From NCBI GenBank assembly GCA_949361645.1, contig OX442427.1, forward strand, positions 620,181 to 684,180: DNA of 64,000 bases. The letters run 5' to 3'. The notes under the pieces were generated by a model. The model searched no databases. It was given only the letters and a program-made list of their open reading frames with translations, and had not been told where the DNA came from. Positions within the stretch are counted from its first letter, which is position 1, and every line of letters starts with the position of its first letter. This document shows positions 56,515 to 64,000 of the stretch, piece after piece. The stretch is from Spongilla lacustris (taxonomy: Eukaryota > Porifera > Demospongiae > Spongillida > Spongillidae). Both the position numbers and the translations under genes were made by a program.

Positions 56515-56645
56515 TAAATAGGATTTGAAGGCAATGGTGGTGTAAATAGGAAGGGAACAAGGGATTGGAGATACAATAATTATTCCTATATTTAGCAACA
56601 AGAATGCAATGCTGTTCTACAAAGTGCTAAATATAGAACTAACCA
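56515..56645. repeat. Partial foldback related to 47052-47322
   Basis: Shares AGGATTTGAAGGCAATGGTG and a centre with CTATATTTAGC...GCTAAATATAG. Confidence 0.6.
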
Positions 56646-57069
56646 ATACTCAGTGACTAATACTTCTAATAGACTTCCTAGCTCGCCGGACCAATGCTAA
56701 TAGCTTCTGCCACCCCCCTGAGGTTGAAAGATGTCATATTTGGACAGTCTACATTCATGCACACACATGGTTGGTATTGTTCTCTACAAAATGATTCTTG
56801 GTCACATTGAAAATCGGACTGCTCATCATGTAGCTATGAATAGCTTGTCCCAAGCAAATTTAATTTGCATCTTCTGTAGGGCATGCAGCAGAATAGCATT
56901 GAAGTGTAATTAAATGCTCCTTGTGATGGGCAAAGATTTATAATTATTTCTTTGAATACTGTCCGCAAAGTTAAATTTATTATATACTTTTAATTTTTTG
57001 TTTGTTTGTAGAAACTGTTCCTATAATTAGGACAGTCAATAAAATAATGTAGGATTTGGAGGTAAACTA

Positions 57070-57154
57070 GCTGTGGATGGATTACATCACCGCTACGTGC
57101 TTTCTCATGCAGCGGTGATGACGCAGCTGTGAGTGTGGGTCTGGGTACAAGACT
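57070..57154. mobile_element. Deleted foldback copy in Rab copy D intron 3
   Basis: Right arm and part of the left arm of the 39224-39335 family; the outer left end is missing. Confidence 0.7.
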
Positions 57155-57849
57155 ATCAAGAAATATGCATGTTTGCTAAATGTAGTTCTGTATTATTTAT
57201 AATTGCTGCAATCCCTTTGTATGTACTTGTGTGCATGTACATGTGTATGTACATGTGTGTGTGTGTGTGTGTGTGTGTTTACATTGCATGTTGTTTTTCA
57301 AGTGTCATACTTTCCTTTCAGGCTGTCATGCTTGTGTATGACATCACCAGACAGAGCACTTTTGACGAAATACCTTACTGGATGGAGATGATTAAGAAGG
57401 TGAGGTAAAGCCTGGGGACCAGTTTGTGGTAAGACCAACTGAGATGTTACGTAGAGGAGAGGGGAGGGGAGGGGAGGGGAGGAGATGGAAGGGCCAGGGT
57501 ATTGCGTACAGTATTACGAAAATAGATGACTTTCACAGGATCCTTGAGATTTCAGAGGCTATCATGCTTCCAAATTGGTGGGGCCACCAAAACCGCAAAA
57601 CCAGAGGGGAGGAGGGAGGAGGAAGATTTGATATTGCAGCTGCATGATCCAAGTATATTAATATCTCTGCACAAAAGATAATGTCCAATGAACCACCTCT
57701 GTCAGAGCTTCAGTATTTATAAAGCACCACCTTATGAGTCAGTGTGTGTTTCATTTAATATTCGATTCATTACCCAACCCGCTTTAAAGCCGGCTGACCC
57801 AATTCAAAACTTCGATTCACCTGACATCAGTAGGCTTGAACGCGCATAT

Positions 57850-58680
57850 CAGTGCGTGCATGCATGCATGGCTTACGACATTTATCGAGCTCTTTTGACC
57901 AAATCAAAACATATGGAGAAATCAACGGACACAAAAGTTGCGGTTTGTAAATTTTTGGATTTCATTCCGCGGTACGTTCCATAGAGAATGTATGGCGTTT
58001 TTACTAACTTGATTATTGTTTACTTAACTAACGGACCTGCAACTTTTGCCACCCTCTAATAATACTCTAAATGATGTTTAAATGTAGGCAATTTCAAATT
58101 TTATACCTTGTATCGTCCAAAATTCTGGGACCATTTCTGAAAATATGATATTCCATAGACTTGTACAGAAAATGGAAAAAAATCATGCTAATTAAGATAT
58201 TCCATTAGTTATAACTAATGAACAGAGGGGGGTTAGAACTTTTGCCACCCTCTGAAACAATTCTACAACTATCCAAATAATATAATATATGAAAAAAAGT
58301 GGATGTTGTCGTGAAGAATTTGGGGACCATTTTTAAAAATAGTAAATCAGTTTTGGTGCAATAAGGCGCCATTTTTAAATGGCGTTTCTATGTGTTGCCA
58401 TAGATATTTAGTAAAATCAAGGATATTCCATAGTTAATAAAATGAGACTAGGACATGCCAGCATTTTGCAAAGCTGGAGTCGAGCAGAGGGCGTGGTGGG
58501 CCAGGTGCCGCCCCGTGCCGGGGGTTAACTAACTACTACTAGTACATGCCATGGAATACTAAAAGCTTCGAGTCTGTGTTTTCTGCAAGACAGATCGATG
58601 TATTGAAATGATGTTAGGCTGCTTACCTCGACCGGCTGCTCAGACAAGAGATGTAGGCATACACGTAGCTGTAGCTGGAT
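57850..58680. other. AT-rich intergenic region, no gene recognised
   Basis: Contains repeated phrases such as AACTTTTGCCACCCTCT (58032 and 58237) and GGGACCATTT, suggesting an old internal duplication. No coding signal. Confidence 0.5.
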
Positions 58681-58682
58681 TT

Positions 58683-58724
58683 GAGCTATCCGAGTGCATC
58701 CTGAGGTCTACAGTGGCGACGAGG
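58683..58724 (+). mobile_element. LTR-end and primer-binding-site-like segment of a Ty3/Gypsy element
   Basis: A 25-bp LTR-end-like segment at 58683-58707 is followed by TGGCGACGAGGG (58713-58724), a sequence typical just inside Gypsy 5' LTRs. The 25-bp segment recurs exactly at 60586-60610. Confidence 0.5.
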
Positions 58725-58746
58725 GTGCATGGGATAGCTAAGAAGG

Positions 58747-59600
58747 ATGGCAGGGGAGTGTGACGCGTCAACGGAAGACTGGTTGAGTTAATACGTCGAG
58801 CGGCTAGAACATTTCTTCCTGGCAAATAAAGTGGAAGCCGAACAGAAAAAGGACGCTTTCCTCGCCTGTATTACATTTGGCCTGCTCCGAGCGCTCGTAG
58901 CACCCCAGAAATTGAAAGACCGAACGTACGAGCAACTGGTCGCAGCCTTAACGACACACGTAGCGCCTAAACCTCTAGTCATCGCAGAACGTACGGTTCC
59001 ACAAACGGGACAAAAGGAGGGAGAAAGTGTGATATGTGGTATGCAGCAAGTTTGCAGAACTGTGCGTTTGGTGCGACGTTATCAGAGACGCTGAGAGACA
59101 GGGTGTTCTTTGGTATGAGGGACGAGGGGGTACAGAAGAGACTCCTCACAAAGGCAGACCTCACTTTTGCCAAGGTGCTGGAGACAGCGGAAATAGCGGA
59201 AAGGGAGACTAGAGACGCGCAGAACAGTTGCAGAGTGTCACAAAACAGGAAGTACATCAAGTGGCAGCACCACCAAGAAGGGGGAGACAGTCAGGCCTAG
59301 GGGCTTGCAACAGGTGTGGAGGAGCGCATGATACTCAACAGTGCAGGTTCAGAAACAAAGTTTGCAGGAAATGGGGGCAAATTGAGAGGGCGTGTTGTGC
59401 AAAGAAAAGGGCAGAAGGAACAGGTGTTGGAAAGGGTGTACCCACTAGAGACCACTCTGTGAAGGAACTAAAGGGGGACGATGAAAGCAAAGAAGAATGG
59501 GACAGACTGAAATGGGGATCACTACATGGCCTAGCAAAAGACAAGAGAAATGGAATGAAACAGAGGACAATGGGTAAACCTATATGTATGTGGAGTTCAT
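58747..59600 (+). pseudogene. Ty3/Gypsy gag remnant
   Basis: Gag-type capsid sequence over several frames: start at 58747, an in-frame stop near 58789 and at least two frameshifts (near 58990-59040 and 59300). Recognisable parts are the region around LSETLRDRVFFGMRDEG and a CCHC-type zinc knuckle starting CNRCGGAHDTQQC whose later residues are altered. No intact product. Confidence 0.7.
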
Positions 59601-59649
59601 CATGAATGAACAACTGCTATGTATCAATACAATTGGTTGTACCCCAAAT

Positions 59650-60060
59650 TGTACAGGCCTGTACAATTTTATAGGCCTGTACCACTGTACAGGCCACTAC
59701 CCCTCCCTGTACACGCCATTACCCTTGTACAGGCCTGCACCCCTGTACAAGCCTGTACCATTGTACAGTCCTATACCCCCCACCCACCCCAGTACAGGCC
59801 TGTACCCCTGTCCAGGCTTGTACCCCTCCCTGCATGTACACGCCTTTACCCCTGTACAAGCCTGTACCCACTGTACAGTCCTGTACACCCTCCCCCCCCC
59901 CCCCCCCCCCCCCCCGCCAGTACAGGCCTGTACCCCTGTCCAGGCTTGTATCCCTGTACCCCTCCTTGAACATGCCTGTATCCCTGAGCAGGCCTGTACC
60001 CCTCCGTGAACAGTGGTACAGGCCTATACCTCTCCCTGTACCCTTTCACAGGATTGTACT
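59650..60060. repeat. CCTGTACCCCTGTACAGG-type palindromic minisatellite
   Basis: Irregular units built on GTACAGGCCTGTAC (itself a palindrome), with a poly-C run at 59890-59915. Confidence 0.85.
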
Positions 60061-60084
60061 GCTGTATATGTATAGTTCATGTCT

Positions 60085-60500
60085 CTACTCAAAGCATGGC
60101 TTTATAACCGGACCTCTTCTGTAGTTTTGGGTGGCCATCCCTCCTGAATAGGCTGAAACACCCTGGCTAACACCAGGTCCCTTAATTCTTGTTGTTCTTC
60201 GTAATTCTGCCACTGCGACCGGGAGGGTTTGTAGTTGGGAATGTCCCTCCCTCCTCCTCGTCCATTTGTGCCATCTGCATGTCGGCCACCACTGGGAGAC
60301 ATGAAAGTGCATCAGCATTTGTGTGCTGAGTGGTACTCTTGTACCTGATATCAAGACAGGGCTAGCCTACCGCATATACCAATGCAACCGTGCTGCCGTC
60401 ACTGCTAATAATCCCTTTTCCGGGTTGAGAATGGACAACAAGGGATGGTGGTCTGTCACCAGTGTGAAATGGGGAGGAACTGTGATGTCCGGAAACATTC
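60085..60500 (-). pseudogene. Ty3/Gypsy pol remnant (RNase H region), inverted
   Basis: On the minus strand the region resembles Gypsy RNase H (TLVTDHHPLLSILNPEKG, then TAARL). It is broken by stops and a frameshift and lies opposite in orientation to the gag remnant. Confidence 0.6.
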
Positions 60501-60585
60501 AGTGATTAGAGATATATAGGATCATGTGTGTGTATGTGATTACGTGTATGATTCAGTATAATGAATGAATGGTTGTTGATGTTGT

Positions 60586-60610
60586 GAGCTATCCGAGTGC
60601 ATCCTGAGGT
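60586..60610. repeat. Second copy of the LTR-end-like 25-mer
   Basis: Identical to 58683-58707 and in the same orientation; candidate 3' LTR edge of the decayed Gypsy element. Confidence 0.45.
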
Positions 60611-61066
60611 ATCGAGTGTCTGAGAAACAAACCAGCCTAGGACGCCATTGCATGTGGTTGAAACTTTTGAAACATGATCACATGTACATGTACAACAGTG
60701 CTTTGTTGTGACACCTGCAGTTAAGTTAACACAACAGTAACGCTACATTACATCCATAGTGACATCCATGCACATGCACTGTTCCTTCTGATTGTTCCTG
60801 CAGCTAGTGAGCGTTGTACGTAAAAAATCAATTTAAGCTGACACTTGAACTCCCTGAAATAAAAATGCAGTGATTACTAGAATACACCTGAACACACATA
60901 TTGCATACTATAGAAGAGAACAGGTTAACTTACGTCCTTTTCCTCAACCCAATATAAGTGTCTTCTTAAAACCACTTTACAACACTAGATAAAAAACTAT
61001 TCTTCCATTCTGGAAAGCATGGTATTATTCAGTTTTATTATTTATTTATTTTTAAAACAAACCCAG
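60611..61066. other. Intergenic, nothing recognised
   Basis: AT-rich sequence without coding or repeat signal that I can support. Confidence 0.5.
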
Positions 61067-61075
61067 CTAGCTTAC

Positions 61076-61131
61076 CTTTTTCCTTTCACACACGATCCTT
61101 TCAGCTGGATAGTACTTCATTTGACATGCGC
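61076..61131 (-). other. Candidate exon, unassigned gene
   Basis: Minus strand: CTTATAG/C acceptor, open frame ACQMKYYPAERIVCERKK, donor AAAAAG/GTAAGC. Good splice signals, no family recognised. Confidence 0.3.
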
Positions 61132-61389
61132 TATAAGATGAGAGCCGGGGCCAGCGGGGTGAATGGGGATAAGGGGAGGAAAGGAGAGAGGAGGAGCAAG
61201 AATGATGGGAGGGAGGGGGAGGTAGGAAAATTGACGGGATGAGGAGGGAGGGAGATGGAAGGGGAGGTAAGGAAATTGAAGGGAGGAGGAAAAGAAAAAG
61301 TATTATTTGTTTTTTTGTACAGGTTGTGGTGGCAGTTTGTATATGCCAAAACATTGAGTGTCTGACTGGCTAAATACAATTGAGGGATT

Positions 61390-61497
61390 CATGAAAGTTT
61401 GTGTTACGATGTTCTACTTCCATTGCTGCAGTATTATTGTAGGAAGTCTTCCCTTCATATGTACAGTTAAATGGCACAATTTGTGAACCCTGGATTA
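61390..61497 (-). other. Candidate exon, unassigned gene
   Basis: Minus strand: AATCCAG acceptor, open frame SQIVPFNCTYEGKTSYNN continuing to a GTATTT donor. Its phase does not join neatly to the candidate at 61131, so one of the two may be wrong. Confidence 0.25.
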
Positions 61498-61695
61498 ATT
61501 GACAGAACAGCAAGTGACATGCCACGTGTACACCAGGGGGTAGGTGCGGTAAATCCCTGGTGTTATAGGAAGTACATGCATGTAATGGTGTGCTTCTTGT
61601 ACACGTAACATCTGTAGCAAATGCATGACTGGAAACCGTAAGTGATACTGGCAGATGTTGCCTATTCCTGCCTCCTCCTCCCCCACGTTCAGCTG

Positions 61696-61696
<1 letters not shown>

Positions 61697-61790
<94 letters not shown>
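61697..61790. repeat. (TG)n microsatellite
   Basis: Long TG run with one C interruption. Confidence 0.95.
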
Positions 61791-61791
<1 letters not shown>

Positions 61792-61819
61792 ACATGTATG
61801 TGTGTGTGTACATAAACAC

Positions 61820-63340
61820 CTGCTGATCCTATCTTATTTCGATGTTTGTACAAAGTAACAAAGGCCCAATGTTATGAATTTTGTTGTGTGGCCAGACTGT
61901 GCTGATAAAAGGTCTAGGTCTGTACATACAGTGAATAATCTCATGCACAATGCCATGCAGCTTTGTGCAAATACAACCCCTAGGCCTGGTTTTGCTGGTT
62001 GTCCTAGGGAATAGCTGTGTCCTGGAAGTTCATAGTATGTTAACAGATGTGCAGCACTACTACTTGTGTCCATACATGTATGTACATTTTTGATGAGCCC
62101 CAGGGTTATTCTATTGCCTGTCTACTTGTTGCCAGCTAGGCTTGGAGTACTACAGTTGAGAGCCTTACTGTTGACAGTAATGAGAGCAAGGTACTACATG
62201 TAATGCCGTGCATACTAAAAATGAAAACCTTTAAGGAAGGCCAACAATATAGGGAGAAGGCCACCTATAGGGAGAAGGCCAACTGTATAGGGAGAAGGCC
62301 ACTGTATAGGGAGAAGGCCAACTGACCAACAGTATAGTATATAACATGTACATGTACATGTAAGTTGTCAAGGGAGGTGTGTCCATACATGTATGTACGA
62401 AGTGGGCCCATAAGGTTATTCTATTTGTGATAACTAATGCAAACACTAAATGGGCATGGGCCAACCTACATGTATGAAGCTTTAGCATAGCCCCAGAACC
62501 ATTATCCCTTGTTAGGCCAGTAGCTTAGGGCTGGCTTGTGGTTTCCTTGTCCACACAATGGATGTGGTTGCTTTGCAAAACTTAGGTAACCACTAAAATC
62601 ACTACCTATCTTTGAAGTACCACTGCATGTACATGTAGTGACCTACAGCCAAAAAAGTTGCATGAAGGGCATAAGATGACTTGGCTACATACATGTATAG
62701 AAGGGTTAAGGTTACCACACGTACATGTAGGTAACATGTTGCATGCAACTCAAATGAATATAGTGCATGGTAGCCTTTTAAAGCACAGCCTCATATGCAA
62801 ATGTAGTAATATTAAATTTACCAGAACTTTTGTGTAGGTAGTCAGGGTTAGGGTTTATACCTGATCTGAGAGCATTTTTGAAATTAGTCCTGGGTACATA
62901 TAATAGGTACAGGATTATGTAAGAGTAGATGGTGTCTATAAAGATAGACAATAGTACATGTAACAAAGAGTACATGTACAAGTTAATGTACCTCTCCAGG
63001 CCCTTAAACAGAAGTACTTTAACATGCATGTTCAAAGACTTCTGATGTAGCTGTCACCCAAGTGATGCATTGTATGTGTACAAAGGACACATCCACCCTT
63101 CTGGGGGATTTGGAGAGGTGATCCAATGACACCACCAACACCCCTCCAGGGGAGTGAGGAAGTGTTCTCAACATCAATGCATGCAAACAAATTAGCATGT
63201 CCAAAAATACCATGCGTACTCTAGTGCATGTAACCACCATCACAATAGCCCCCAAACAGCCATTCACACACCTGTTATCTGTCGTCACTGTGTTCAAAGG
63301 ACTGGGGAAGTAGCCAGACCAGTAAATACTTTGGTTTGTA
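61820..63340. other. Intergenic or intronic sequence with short repeats
   Basis: Only small ORFs. 62240-62330 has units of TATAGGGAGAAGGCCAACTG, which recur at 63918-63990. Many TACATGTA palindromes. No gene recognised. Confidence 0.5.
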
Positions 63341-63357
63341 GTACTGCAGTTACATGT

Positions 63358-63550
<193 letters not shown>

Positions 63551-63917
63551 ATGTACATGCATGTGTGTGTTTGTGTCCAAATTATTATTATTTATATCTG
63601 ATGTATATGGATGTACATGTAAGTACCACTGTGTACAGGTATATGTGTGGACATCATTGGTGTGTGTGCCCATGTTTGAAACACACAATACACAGCTCTA
63701 CATCAGCGTGTGTAGTGTGCACATGATGGAGACACTTGTGAATATGTGCATCGCCACCAGTAGAGCTACTACATTGAGTGTCCACACTGTAACTGAGCAT
63801 GCGTGACTTGCTGGAAGTGTCCATGCACATGTGTGGTGTGTGTGTCCCACAGGTCAGCTATACACATGGTAAACAAAGGGACAGAGATGCTACACAAATG
63901 GACAATGCTCAGTGGTT

Positions 63918-63990
63918 CATATAGGGAGAAAGCCAATAGTATAGGGAGAAGGCCAACTGTATAGGAAATAGTATAGGGATAAGGCCGACA
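63918..63990. repeat. TATAGGGAGAAGGCCAACTG repeats
   Basis: Three to four units at the right edge; related units at 62240-62330. Confidence 0.8.
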
Positions 63991-64000
63991 GTACACATGT

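Larger units (their letters stand above)
54671..57399 (+). pseudogene. Rab-like GTPase copy D, exons 1-4
   Basis: Exons 54671-54803 (P-loop GEDNVGKT), 54975-55038 (switch I completed as STIGVNF), 55997-56060 (DTAGQERYREI, catalytic Gln kept) and 57322-57399 (AVMLVYDITRQSTFD). Phases agree and there is no stop in the exons. Homology to copy B continues to about 57840 and stops in intron 4; exons 5-7 are not found to the right. A TATATAAAT lies directly before the ATG. Either a truncated copy or a gene whose 3' part lies elsewhere. Confidence 0.75.

Overview
The window is animal (metazoan) nuclear DNA. It holds intron-rich genes with GT-AG introns, many only 50-100 bp long, packed on both strands and separated by very short intergenic gaps. 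The gene set is animal-type: a tandem-SAM (Caskin-like) adaptor, the AP-5 zeta subunit, a MAD1-like spindle checkpoint coiled coil, a USP31/USP43-type deubiquitinase, the exocyst subunit EXOC7/Exo70, a eukaryotic tRNA-Phe and Rab GTPases. Compact genes with tiny introns, and very many micro- and minisatellites, suggest an early-branching invertebrate. A demosponge is my best guess, but nothing here proves it.

Layout, part 1 (1-30.2 kb, gene-dense): Caskin-like gene, 3' part (+, 1-6220); single-RRM Nop6-like protein (+, ~6386-8495); AP5Z1 (+, ~8608-16648); MAD1-like (-, 22146-16826, convergent with AP5Z1, stops 178 bp apart); USP31/43-like (+, 22326-29851, divergent from MAD1 across a 179-bp shared promoter); tRNA-Phe(GAA) (-, 30104-30175). 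Exon models were built by hand from splice signals and checked for phase continuity and family similarity.

Part 2 (30.2-57.8 kb): EXOC7 (-) lacks its N-terminal exons here and crosses a 200-N assembly gap. It is embedded in a cluster of four copies (A-D) of a Rab-like GTPase gene on the + strand. Copy A carries exons 5-7 and sits inside an EXOC7 intron. Copy B has all seven exons. Copy C has exons 1-3 and its 5' end is cut off by a LINE. Copy D has exons 1-4. The copies share intron minisatellites and are interleaved with foldback (MITE-like) elements, a LINE 3' end, a twice-present repeat-protein gene unit and an exon fragment of an Ldh_2-type dehydrogenase. Part 3 (57.8-64 kb) is gene-poor: a decayed Ty3/Gypsy element, satellites and a few unassigned candidate exons.

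The most interesting theme is the relation between tandem repeats and splice sites. In at least seven introns the repeat array starts within 0-25 bp of the 5' splice site. In two cases (EXOC7 last intron, Rab intron 6) the repeat unit itself contains the splice donor, so it has been copied many times. Long pyrimidine arrays abut 3' splice sites and always have pyrimidines on the sense strand of the host gene. Other leads are a MAD1 homologue with no Mad2-binding/RWD end, and a Rab copy with the natural equivalent of the GTP-locking Q-to-L change.
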